Shown here: piece after piece, positions 5,565 through 12,713 of the stretch
Layout of the letters: every line of letters begins with the position of its first letter
How positions within the stretch are numbered: position 1 is the stretch's first letter
Source of the DNA: a virus
Length of the DNA: 27,610 bases
Strand: one strand, 5' to 3'
Virus record (IMG/VR): IMGVR_UViG_3300015360_000028
Location: 64,001-91,610 of that record
The notes under the pieces: model-generated
What the model saw: the letters and a program-made list of their open reading frames with translations, nothing else
Database searches by the model: none
Told to the model about the DNA's origin: nothing
Translations under genes and position numbers: made by a program

Positions 5565-8083
5565 TGGAATTTCAAGACCAGATTAATTCATTCATGGGCA
5601 AAGGCAACTTTACTTGGTGGGTCGGCGTTGTAGAAGATACAGCAGATCCAATGACACTCGGCCGTGTTAAGGTACGCTGCTTCGGCTTCCACACACAAGA
5701 CAGAGGTGCCATCCCAACGACTTCATTGCCTTGGTCAACGGTTGTTCAGCCAACTACTTCGGCTTCTACATCAGGAATCGGTTGGTCTCCAAATGGTTTG
5801 GAAGCAGACTCTTGGGTTATTGGTTTCTTCGCTGACGGTGAAGAAGGTCAATATCCTATCGTAATCGGTACCCTCCCTAGAATCCACAGAGGTGCGGCTT
5901 CTAATGATCCTTATGGTGGTTCTAGTTCGGGATATCTTACTGATGACCCAACGATGGGTTCAGGGGTTGGGCCTCCACCATTCCATGGTCAGAGATCAAC
6001 TTCTCATGGACCAGACGTTGGGGGAGATCCAAGACCGAAGGGACCAACTGATCCATCAAATAATAGAATCACAGATCTTCCGCCTTCATCAGGAGCAGGA
6101 GAAGGAGCAGTAATCAAAGATGGCCACTCATACATTACGAACGCAGACATTCCAAATTGGCCCCTTCAATATTACACCTGGGATGCTGTCGGATCAAGAG
6201 GCGGTTGTGGCCAAGGCAGAGGCCTTGCGTCCTGTGGACCGCCAGGACGACCAAGAGGAGCTGTCTATACTCATAAAGCAACAGCGCTTGCTTTAGAAGC
6301 CCTTTCAAAAGAAATCAAAGGTGGGCCGTTCACAATCATCTCAGCATATAGATCACCTGAATATAACAAATATGTAGGCGGCAAAGGCGGGTCACAGCAT
6401 AAGAATGGAAGAGCGTTCGATATTGCTCTTAATTCAATCGGCGATCTTCAAAGATTCCTAACCGCAGCAGTGAAGCATGGCTTCGTTGGTTTTGGCCTTT
6501 ATCCTTCCTTCATTCACATCGATACGGGTTCAGGAAGAACATGGAATGACGCTACTCTCAAACTGATTCCAATTCTACGAGCCGCTGGATGGTATCATGA
6601 TAAACCAGGACTTTCAGGAATTAAAACAACTCCTGGACAACAAGCAGAAACTGCTCCAGAAAACCCAACGGTTACTACTGCAAGCACGACAACAGCAGAT
6701 TCAGGATCAGGCGCGGCAGGCGGCGCTACTTCAGGATCAGGCGCGGCAGGCGGCGCTACAGGGCAGCAGGCGTCTACACCAGAAGGGGGCGGGGACGAAG
6801 ATTCTATCGTAAGAACAATTATTGCAGAAGCCGGCGGAGAAGGTTCAGCTGGTATGCAAGGCGTTGCCAATGTTATCAAGAACAGATCAACCAAAGCAGG
6901 TATCACACCAGGTTCAGTTGTTTCAGAAACGAACAGAGGAATAAGGCAATTCACTGGTTATCATGATTCAAATTGGTATTCGGCAGATCCTAACTCAGCT
7001 CGATATCAACAAGCTCTGCAAATTTGGAGGGGTGTCAATACCGGTGCTCTTGGAGATATTACAGGAAACGCTGATCACTATCATGCAGATTATGTTAAAC
7101 CTTCATGGAGAAATTCTATGGACAAGACTGCAGTCATTGGCCGTCATATTTTCTATAATGCACACGGCGCTTTCGTAAGCAAGCATGGAACAAAGATAGG
7201 TTTTCAAGATCCAACTGGCGGCCTTCCATATGGTGAATATAAAGGTGGACCATCGACAAACGTTGCAGCTCGTGGTATCAATTCATATCAAGGTCAAAAT
7301 AATGCAATGACCGACCAAGCAGCAAGACAAGGATCTTATCCAGTAGCAGGTGATAAAGGAACATTCGGGGCCCCAGAATCTGGCTTTGCTCCTCAGTATC
7401 CATACAACAATGTCTATGCTACGAAGTCTGGTCATCAAATGGAATTCGATGACACACCAGGCGCTTCAAGAGTTGCGATGAGACATAACTCAGGAACAAG
7501 TTCTACAATGACTGAAAACGGTTCTAAGATCGATTCGGTCAAAGGGAACGCTTATAAGATGGTAGAAGGCGACTCGTTCAACTCAGTTGATGACAGTTAT
7601 TATCTTTCAGTTAAAGATGACATTAACATCCGTGCTACCTCAGATATGGTTATCCATGCCGACGGTGCATTGATTACAATTTCTAGAAATGATTCTTCTG
7701 AACACGTCTCAGGAAAGAAAGACATTAGCGTAGGTGAAGTATTCCAAGTTAAGGCAAATAAGATTATCTTAGAAGCTGCACAGATCGATTTCTACTCTAC
7801 AGGAACAATGAACTTCCATTCAGAAGGTGATATGAACTTGAAGTCAGCAGGTAAGGTGAAGATAAACGGCGCAACGATGCATCTTAAAGCAGGCACTGTT
7901 TTCATGGATGACGTAGTCAAAGCCGTTGAAGGCGCCGCCGAAACCGCAGCAGACGCAGTATCCTCAGATTTGGGTACTGCCGCACCTAGAGCAGAAATTC
8001 TTAAAGTCAACAAACCAAGAATATATCCTGACGTACACGTCACATCTGACGAAGGATTTACCCATTATGGAGGTCAAAGCTAA
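5564..8083 (+). CDS. 5: Baseplate central spike, gp5-like, with M15 peptidase and SleB-type hydrolase domains
   Basis: An 839-residue protein read from GTG at 5564 (overlap TAGTG). Residues about 15-110 form the gp5 OB-fold (WWVGVVEDTADPMTLGRVKV, then LPWSTVVQPTTSAS). Residues about 200-345 form a zinc D-Ala-D-Ala peptidase domain of the M15_3 type, with ISAYRSPEYN, H279 and D286 in SQHKNGRAFDI, and H318 in FIHIDTG. A low-complexity linker with a tandem repeat follows (about 350-410). Residues about 412-530 form a SleB-type cell wall hydrolase domain: IVRTIIAEAGGEGSAGMQGV with the likely catalytic E422, then GNADHYHADYVKPSW. Residues about 620-800 have the repetitive strands of a trimeric beta-helix needle (YYLSVKDDINIRATSDMVIHAD). 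T4 gp5 instead carries one lysozyme domain between its OB-fold and needle. The two domains would cut peptide stems and the peptidoglycan backbone or amide bonds during tube entry. Confidence 0.88.
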   Translation: MEFQDQINSFMGKGNFTWWVGVVEDTADPMTLGRVKVRCFGFHTQDRGAIPTTSLPWSTVVQPTTSASTSGIGWSPNGLEADSWVIGFFADGEEGQYPIVIGTLPRIHRGAASNDPYGGSSSGYLTDDPTMGSGVGPPPFHGQRSTSHGPDVGGDPRPKGPTDPSNNRITDLPPSSGAGEGAVIKDGHSYITNADIPNWPLQYYTWDAVGSRGGCGQGRGLASCGPPGRPRGAVYTHKATALALEALSKEIKGGPFTIISAYRSPEYNKYVGGKGGSQHKNGRAFDIALNSIGDLQRFLTAAVKHGFVGFGLYPSFIHIDTGSGRTWNDATLKLIPILRAAGWYHDKPGLSGIKTTPGQQAETAPENPTVTTASTTTADSGSGAAGGATSGSGAAGGATGQQASTPEGGGDEDSIVRTIIAEAGGEGSAGMQGVANVIKNRSTKAGITPGSVVSETNRGIRQFTGYHDSNWYSADPNSARYQQALQIWRGVNTGALGDITGNADHYHADYVKPSWRNSMDKTAVIGRHIFYNAHGAFVSKHGTKIGFQDPTGGLPYGEYKGGPSTNVAARGINSYQGQNNAMTDQAARQGSYPVAGDKGTFGAPESGFAPQYPYNNVYATKSGHQMEFDDTPGASRVAMRHNSGTSSTMTENGSKIDSVKGNAYKMVEGDSFNSVDDSYYLSVKDDINIRATSDMVIHADGALITISRNDSSEHVSGKKDISVGEVFQVKANKIILEAAQIDFYSTGTMNFHSEGDMNLKSAGKVKINGATMHLKAGTVFMDDVVKAVEGAAETAADAVSSDLGTAAPRAEILKVNKPRIYPDVHVTSDEGFTHYGGQS
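6701..6760 (+). repeat. 30-bp tandem duplication in the spike linker
   Basis: Two adjacent 30-bp copies (6701-6730 and 6731-6760) differ only in their last base. Each encodes SGSGAAGGAT. They form the flexible linker between the two hydrolase domains of the spike and look like a recent slippage duplication. Confidence 0.95.
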
Positions 8084-8751
8084 TGAGCAAAGATTTCAAC
8101 AACGTAACCTATCCAACATATGAAGCCTCTGATAAAGACCCTGCTGTGCCAGAAGCTCATCTTGAATCTTCTCACGAAGGGCTCGCCTCAAATGTAAAGG
8201 GAGCAACTCATCCTTTATTCTCGAGCGAAGGTCTTATCCAAACGATCAATCAAGCGAGAAATATTAGCAACACATCAGAGCCACAGTTAAGCGGCGAAAT
8301 AAAAGAACAGTTCTTTGTTGACGTGGTTGCAGCAGCTCGTAAAACAAAATGCCCAGTCGACTTGCTCTTGTTCATGTGTGATTGGGAAAAAGATGTAACT
8401 TCAAGATCAGACGGTAAAGACGCTGAGGGGATTGCTAAGAAGATTGTATCGAATGTTTCTTCTCTCAGACAAACTCTTGGCCGCGATCCATTGCATGCTG
8501 AAGTATTTGCTGCCCACGTGGTAAAAGATGCAGGTAAGGTCAAGCAGATTTATGACGACAACAAAAATAAACCAGAAAAACCGTGCACTCCACCAGGATC
8601 TGATAAAGACCCGATCGTAACGAAGAAATTGCGTAACGCTAAAGAAGTTCTCAGAACCAACCGTGAAATGTATGATTTCTTCCACAAGAGATTTCCAACA
8701 GGAAAAGTTCTCTATAAACAGCTATTAGGAAAAGATAAATACACAGCATGA
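8083..8751 (+). CDS. Hub-operon protein of unknown function (possible degenerate transglycosylase-like domain)
   Basis: A 222-residue protein encoded between the spike and the M15-like gene, with a TAATG start overlap and an ATGA end overlap. I do not firmly recognise it. Residues about 65-155 are helical: EIKEQFFVDVVAAARKT, then CPVDLLLFMCDWEKD, then LGRDPLHAEVFAAHVVKDAG. The last segment resembles the C-terminal helix pattern of some lytic transglycosylase domains (L-G-R-x-P followed by xxAHxxxxxG). A glutamate in CDWEKD sits where the catalytic residue could be. The serine/glycine environment of active enzymes is missing, so activity is doubtful. No signal peptide or membrane segment is present. 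Position suggests a virion hub component or a spike-associated accessory. Confidence 0.35.
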   Translation: MSKDFNNVTYPTYEASDKDPAVPEAHLESSHEGLASNVKGATHPLFSSEGLIQTINQARNISNTSEPQLSGEIKEQFFVDVVAAARKTKCPVDLLLFMCDWEKDVTSRSDGKDAEGIAKKIVSNVSSLRQTLGRDPLHAEVFAAHVVKDAGKVKQIYDDNKNKPEKPCTPPGSDKDPIVTKKLRNAKEVLRTNREMYDFFHKRFPTGKVLYKQLLGKDKYTA

Positions 8752-9326
8752 ACATAGACGCTTCAACATTTATTGATAAGGGTTTCCCCTTATCGAGAAA
8801 CTTCATCCTCGAACATCTTTCTTCTGGTGCCTATAATCAGATGCTGGGGCAATGGATGCCGAAGTTCTCGTCTAAGATTATTCCCAGAGCAACTGGTCAA
8901 TTCGGCTTTGATGGGAGCATACCTCTTTGGAAGGTTATTTCCAATCTTCAGGCAGGTGCAGAAGGCTTGCTTGAAAGATTTGTAGACGGCTTCGGTGGTG
9001 ATCTCCAGGTTATGGCAGGTTTCCTAAACAACGTATCTAAAACCAACATCAGCTCTGAACTACAGCATTTAGCTGGAGCGAGCTTTGACATCCAGATTGG
9101 TGGATATCAATCGAATATGTATAATGTAGCCAAGGAAATCCAAAAACTAAGCCGTGGCGCTTCTACGTTAGAGCTTATCCATTCGACAACATCTTCTTGG
9201 GTTCACGTCGGCTTTGACAAGAAAGCGCTGATCGATTCAATTAAAGAAACTCCACAATTCATGACCAGAGATTTGGTTTCTGGTATTGCTGAACAAGGAT
9301 TAACATCTTTGAGAGGTTTTGTTTAA
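8748..9326 (+). CDS. Small M15-like zinc peptidase-fold protein of the hub operon
   Basis: A 192-residue protein starting ATG at 8748, overlapping the previous stop (ATGA). Residues 103-116 read SELQHLAGASFDIQ, matching the HxxGxxxD zinc motif of M15 D-Ala-D-Ala peptidases (H107, D114). Residues 150-155 read SSWVHVGF, supplying the second histidine (H153). The pattern resembles M15-like proteins annotated in T4-type phages, where an S/H-x-x-G-x-A-x-D motif is followed by a helix and a W-[IV]-H-V strand. The glutamate that precedes W-x-H in classical VanX/VanY enzymes is replaced by serine, so catalysis needs testing. The protein has no signal peptide and lies at the end of the hub operon, so a virion-associated cell wall function is the best guess. 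Its stop codon overlaps that of the convergent exported-protein gene (TTAA at 9323-9326). Confidence 0.55.
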   Translation: MNIDASTFIDKGFPLSRNFILEHLSSGAYNQMLGQWMPKFSSKIIPRATGQFGFDGSIPLWKVISNLQAGAEGLLERFVDGFGGDLQVMAGFLNNVSKTNISSELQHLAGASFDIQIGGYQSNMYNVAKEIQKLSRGASTLELIHSTTSSWVHVGFDKKALIDSIKETPQFMTRDLVSGIAEQGLTSLRGFV

Positions 9327-9844
9327 TTCAACGACTTGTAGAAATCGTTCGTGAAACTGCGATATTCTTTCTTACAAACCGCCCACCAGAGATCATAGTA
9401 GAAACTGCGTTCATCAGTTGCCGTCGGGCCGACTCCGGCTTTGATTGCTTCTGGGTCGATATATTGTGGACCGGGTCCTGGACCTTGTGGCATTAGATGC
9501 GAGGGCGTGTACGTTAAATCATCCGTCATCGCGGGATAATTGCAGACCACCTCATAGAACTCATGGTGCGGATAATTTGGGTAGGGAAGTTTTTTCGTGC
9601 TGCCGTCTGAATTCTTTGTGACGGTCTTAACCTTCACATCAAACCCCTCATCACCTTCGCTGCTGAAGGCTTTTTTCTTGACGATGAAGCCGTAAGTCAC
9701 AGACTGGATTCTTTCGAGGTTCATCGTAAATACAGGGAATACGGTGAACGCTTTTTCTGCGTCTTTGTGCTTGAAGTCAGTAGCTAACGCTGAAGACGTG
9801 GTTATCAGGAAGGCTACGCAAGTCGCTTTTACAATGTGTTTCAT
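9323..9844 (-). CDS. Exported protein of unknown function, probable moron gene
   Basis: The ATG at 9842-9844 gives 173 residues starting MKHIVKATCVAFLITTSSALA, a classical Sec signal peptide: basic start, hydrophobic core and A-x-A cleavage site before TDFKHKD. A start at 9869-9871 would add nine residues and spoil the signal peptide. Neither start has a clear ribosome binding site. The mature part is soluble, with two cysteines (EVVCNYP and WWAVCKKE) that could form a disulfide. A Pro/Gly stretch MPQGPGPGPQYIDPEA comes before a conserved-looking end ERSFYYDLWWAVCKKEYRSF. I recognise no family. It lies opposite to the surrounding late genes, convergent with the hub operon. Upstream it has its own sigma70-like promoter and a terminator-containing leader. 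A periplasmic role in the infected or lysogenised host, such as envelope modification or exclusion, is inference. Confidence 0.75.
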   Translation of the reverse strand: MKHIVKATCVAFLITTSSALATDFKHKDAEKAFTVFPVFTMNLERIQSVTYGFIVKKKAFSSEGDEGFDVKVKTVTKNSDGSTKKLPYPNYPHHEFYEVVCNYPAMTDDLTYTPSHLMPQGPGPGPQYIDPEAIKAGVGPTATDERSFYYDLWWAVCKKEYRSFTNDFYKSLN

Positions 9845-9909
9845 ATATCTAATATAATAGATGGATAGCATAAATACAAGGTTTCAATAAAGTAGAGTTA
9901 AAGAACACC

Positions 9910-9940
9910 AAATAAAAAGAAACGACGGGTACGTCGCTTC
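9910..9940 (-). terminator. Intrinsic terminator, minus strand, upstream of the exported-protein gene
   Basis: On the minus strand GAAGCGACG (9940-9932) pairs with CGTCGTTTC (9927-9919) across a TACC loop, a nine-base-pair stem with one G-U pair. It is followed directly by TTTTTATTT. The plus strand has no U-tract, so the signal works leftward. It lies about 65-75 bases upstream of the exported-protein start. Confidence 0.75.
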
Positions 9941-10041
9941 AGTTTATGGCTTTCACAGATAGATAAGGTCGGTAGGGACTGCAGGGTGAACCGAAATCCC
10001 TACCGGTGCTAACCTCTTCGCCCAACTTTTCAGCAAAGGCA
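9912..10041 (-). ncRNA. Putative structured small RNA or attenuated leader upstream of the exported-protein gene
   Basis: This stretch lies between a sigma70-like promoter (10048-10075) and an intrinsic terminator (9910-9940), all on the minus strand, and contains no ORF. A transcript of about 130 nt would start near 10041. It contains a strong hairpin: CGGTAGGGA (10005-9997 on the minus strand) pairs perfectly over nine bases with TCCCTACCG (9978-9970) around an 18-base loop. A further AGGT/ACCT helix lies outside it. It could be a free small RNA or the 5' leader of the exported-protein gene, with the terminator acting as an attenuator. It matches no RNA family I can name. The rest of the 268-base gap (9872-10139) holds only the promoters described here. 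Confidence 0.5.
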
Positions 10042-10047
10042 CGTATT

Positions 10048-10075
10048 ATCTTAACACTTTGGCGGCAGAAGTCAA
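10048..10075 (-). promoter_or_regulatory. Sigma70-like promoter for the minus-strand RNA/exported-protein unit
   Basis: On the minus strand TTGACT (10075-10070) and TAAGAT (10053-10048) are separated by 16 bases. The -35 element matches the consensus in five of six positions, and the -10 region continues as TAAGATAAT. Unlike the late promoters of the neighbouring genes, this type is read by the unmodified host polymerase. A second TTGACT with a TAAGAT only 14 bases away lies just upstream (10106-10081). Confidence 0.6.
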
Positions 10076-10116
10076 TACCGATCTTAGGTTTCTAGAAATA
10101 AGTCAAGTGATTTCTG

Positions 10117-10124
10117 TATAAATA
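10117..10124 (+). promoter_or_regulatory. T4-type late promoter (TATAAATA) for the PAAR-gp25-gp6 operon
   Basis: An exact late-promoter octamer lies 15 bases before the PAAR start, with a strong GGAGGG ribosome binding site between them. The predicted start near 10130 leaves a very short leader. It restarts rightward late transcription after the inserted minus-strand unit. Confidence 0.8.
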
Positions 10125-10139
10125 AACGGAGGGAAAAGA

Positions 10140-10424
10140 ATGGCAGAGTTGGTAGCAGTAAAAGACGATCCAAATACGCACGGCGAAGGCAAATTGCTAG
10201 CGTCGACGAATCCTGGATTGTTTTATATTAACGGAAAACTCCTTGTTACCGTTGAAAGCACAGCAACCCCTGATAATGCTGGCCACTCCCCCCATGATGT
10301 AAACTCGAAGGGCGGCTCTTCGAAATTCTTTGCTATGGGACTAGCCGTACACAGAAACAATGACGCCAGATACTGCGACGCCCTCACAGTCGTCCAGGGA
10401 CAGACAAAATTTACTTCGGGATAA
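10140..10424 (+). CDS. 5.4: PAAR-type spike tip protein (T4 gp5.4-like)
   Basis: A 94-residue protein, similar to the 97 of T4 gp5.4. It has the PAAR layout: an NTHGEGKLLAS start, GLFYINGKLLVTVES, a HSPHDVN segment, a second FFAMGLAVHRNND repeat and a terminal QGQTKFTSG. H14, H49 or H52, H71 and C79 could supply the three-histidine/one-cysteine metal site that holds the tip together. PAAR proteins form the sharp cone that caps the gp5-type needle and first touches the membrane. The start has a near-ideal GGAGGG site and a late promoter directly upstream. The gp25-like gene follows after three bases. Confidence 0.8.
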   Translation: MAELVAVKDDPNTHGEGKLLASTNPGLFYINGKLLVTVESTATPDNAGHSPHDVNSKGGSSKFFAMGLAVHRNNDARYCDALTVVQGQTKFTSG

Positions 10425-10427
10425 GAG

Positions 10428-10829
10428 ATGCCATTAATTCCACTGAAAGAGATCATTTATAAAGATTTGGATTTGTCTTTCGCCAAGCATCCCGTAACGA
10501 ATCAGCCAGCCGTTCTAAAGAATGCCAACGCAATTAGCCGATCAATCAAGAATCTAGTTCTAACAAACAGATACGAAAGATTGTTCCAGCCTACAACTTA
10601 CAGCGATGTTGTCGCTACACTCTTTGAAAACTTCGATCCTATCACCGTCCAGATTCTAAAGAACGCAATTATCGACGTCATCAAGAACAACGAAAAAAGA
10701 GCTCAACTCGTCGATGTCATAATTAAAGAAGACTTTGATAATAACAGGCTTGAGGTGACAGTCGGATACATTCCACTCAATGCCCGCGAAATTGTAGAAG
10801 TCCAGATTTTTCTAGAGAGAACAAGATAA
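10428..10829 (+). CDS. 25: Baseplate wedge protein gp25-like
   Basis: A 133-residue protein, almost the length of T4 gp25 (132). Family features are YKDLDLSFAKHPVTNQPAVL, NANAISRSIKNLVLTNRYER with the conserved LFQP just after it, TLFENFDPITVQILKNAI, and the C-terminal strand pair NNRLEVTVGYIPLNAREIVE. This protein is homologous to TssE of type VI secretion systems. It sits at the contact between wedge core and sheath, where contraction starts. It lies between the PAAR gene and gp6, as expected for a baseplate operon. Confidence 0.88.
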   Translation: MPLIPLKEIIYKDLDLSFAKHPVTNQPAVLKNANAISRSIKNLVLTNRYERLFQPTTYSDVVATLFENFDPITVQILKNAIIDVIKNNEKRAQLVDVIIKEDFDNNRLEVTVGYIPLNAREIVEVQIFLERTR

Positions 10830-10830
10830 C

Positions 10831-12711
10831 ATGTCAATTGCTAATACATCCCTTAGAGTCACTGACCTCAATTTCAGAGATATCAAACAGAACCTCACAA
10901 CTTACTTGAAAGGTAAGTCAGAGTTTGCCGACTTTGATTTTAACGGATCGACACTCTCGACGATCCTAGACGTTCTTTCTTATAACACATATTACAATGC
11001 TTTCTACCTAAACATGGTAGCAAACGAAATGTATATCGATTCAGCTACACTCAGAGGCTCGGTATCTTCTCTCTCAAAAGCATTAAACTATCTTCCCAGA
11101 TCAGCAAGATCTTCAGTTGCAACTTTGAATTTGACCTTCGTCCCTAACAACTCTCCAGCAGAAATCATCATCCCTAAATACACCAGATTTGAAACAAGAA
11201 TCGATGGTGTAGTTTATGAATATACTACCAATCAAGCCTACACAGTTCTTGATGATGATGGCCTTTATAGAAAAACGATTGACGTCTATGAAGGTATCGC
11301 TTTGACATACACCTTCGGATTCATGACAGGACAGAGACCTTACTTTGTGATTCCATTGGAAAACTTAGACACGACCAGTCTAGTGGTTAGCGTTAGACCT
11401 TCAACTGGATCAACAGAAACAATTGAATATACCGTGGTTTCAGATATCACCGAAGTGGGTTCAACCTCGACGGTCTACTACGTTCAAGAAAATATCGATC
11501 AATTCTACGAAATCTATTTTGGGGACGGCGTTCTAGGCAAAGCACTTGCTAATGGAAACGTCGTGACAATCATCGCTAGAGAATGCAGTGGGTCAGCTCC
11601 AAACGGAGCGTCAGTATTCACAGCACTTGGTTATTCTGGATATAACAAGCTAACACCGACAACACGTTACACGGCAGATGTCTCATCAGTTAGCCAAACA
11701 GCAACCGATGGTGAAGAAAAAGAAACATTGGAATCAATCAAGTTCAATGCTCCAAGAAGCTACGAAACTCAAAATAGATTGGTTACAGAATCAGACTATA
11801 AGCAGTTCTTGCTGAACAACTTCTCTGATATTCAATCGGTATCGTTATGGGGCGGTGAAGAAAACGACCCCCCTTATTATGGAAAGGTTATTCTTTCGGC
11901 CAAACCTATCAGCGGATTCCTCTTGTCGAACACTCGTAAGACTACAATCATTCAGCAGATGAAGAAATATAACCCAATGTCAATTGACGTTCTGATTATT
12001 GATCCTTCATTTATCTACGTTACACCGACAATCAAAGTTTCGTATCAATCGACAGCAACAACACTTTCTGCCGATGCTTTGCTAGCATTAGTTTCGGCTA
12101 AGGTGCAATCGTATGAAACAAATCAACTTTCAATCTTTGGAAATAATTTCTATGCATCCAAATTCATTAAGACGATCGACGATGCTGACACATCCATTGT
12201 TTCCAACAAATCAACCTTTAGATTCGAGAAACGCTTCGTCCCTTCACTTAGCTCTCTACTCACATACAAGATCGATTTCAAAGCAGCCATCTATAATCCA
12301 TTCGAAGGATATCAAGGGGCAGTTGCTTCCACAGCATTTAACTTGGAAGGAACAACTCAAGAACTTTACTTGGATGATGATGGCTACGGCCGTATTAGAC
12401 TTTACTATCTAGATGGCAACACGAAGATCTTCACCAACACAGATGCAGGCACAGTAAATTATTCAACTGGCATCATCCAATTGAATTCTTTTATCTTCTC
12501 AGACTATGCAGGGGACGAAGTAAAAATCAATATTGAACCTCTTGAAAAAGATCTAACACCAACAAAATCACAAATCGTTCTTCTTTCTTATCCTCAGGTC
12601 ACCCTGTTCGACGTCTCAACAAGAGTTATCACCAAGATCTCATTGCTAGATGTTGTCGGGAATGACTCTCCGGTTAAGACAGATAGCGTCTTGAATACGG
12701 TTCTCGTCTAA
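10831..12711 (+). CDS. 6: Baseplate wedge protein gp6-like (baseplate J family)
   Basis: A 626-residue protein, close to T4 gp6 (660). The N-terminal half has the pattern LTTYLKGKSEFADFDFNGST, SYNTYYNAFYLNMVANEMY and LSKALNYLPRSARS, which is the conserved start of gp6/baseplate J proteins. The middle has EIYFGDGVLGKALANGNVVT, and the region before the C-terminal domain has NRLVTESDYKQFLLNNFSDI, the known J-family motif. In T4, gp6 forms the continuous ring of the baseplate inner core together with gp25, gp53 and gp7. Start ATG at 10831 lies one base after the gp25 stop, so coupling is likely. Confidence 0.9.
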   Translation: MSIANTSLRVTDLNFRDIKQNLTTYLKGKSEFADFDFNGSTLSTILDVLSYNTYYNAFYLNMVANEMYIDSATLRGSVSSLSKALNYLPRSARSSVATLNLTFVPNNSPAEIIIPKYTRFETRIDGVVYEYTTNQAYTVLDDDGLYRKTIDVYEGIALTYTFGFMTGQRPYFVIPLENLDTTSLVVSVRPSTGSTETIEYTVVSDITEVGSTSTVYYVQENIDQFYEIYFGDGVLGKALANGNVVTIIARECSGSAPNGASVFTALGYSGYNKLTPTTRYTADVSSVSQTATDGEEKETLESIKFNAPRSYETQNRLVTESDYKQFLLNNFSDIQSVSLWGGEENDPPYYGKVILSAKPISGFLLSNTRKTTIIQQMKKYNPMSIDVLIIDPSFIYVTPTIKVSYQSTATTLSADALLALVSAKVQSYETNQLSIFGNNFYASKFIKTIDDADTSIVSNKSTFRFEKRFVPSLSSLLTYKIDFKAAIYNPFEGYQGAVASTAFNLEGTTQELYLDDDGYGRIRLYYLDGNTKIFTNTDAGTVNYSTGIIQLNSFIFSDYAGDEVKINIEPLEKDLTPTKSQIVLLSYPQVTLFDVSTRVITKISLLDVVGNDSPVKTDSVLNTVLV

Positions 12712-12713
12712 TA

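Noticed and set aside
9960-10010. Possible tRNA on the minus strand (GGTTCACCC resembling a T-arm)
   Set aside because: The stem geometry is a single 9-bp hairpin with an 18-base loop. There is no acceptor stem, anticodon arm or correct T-loop.
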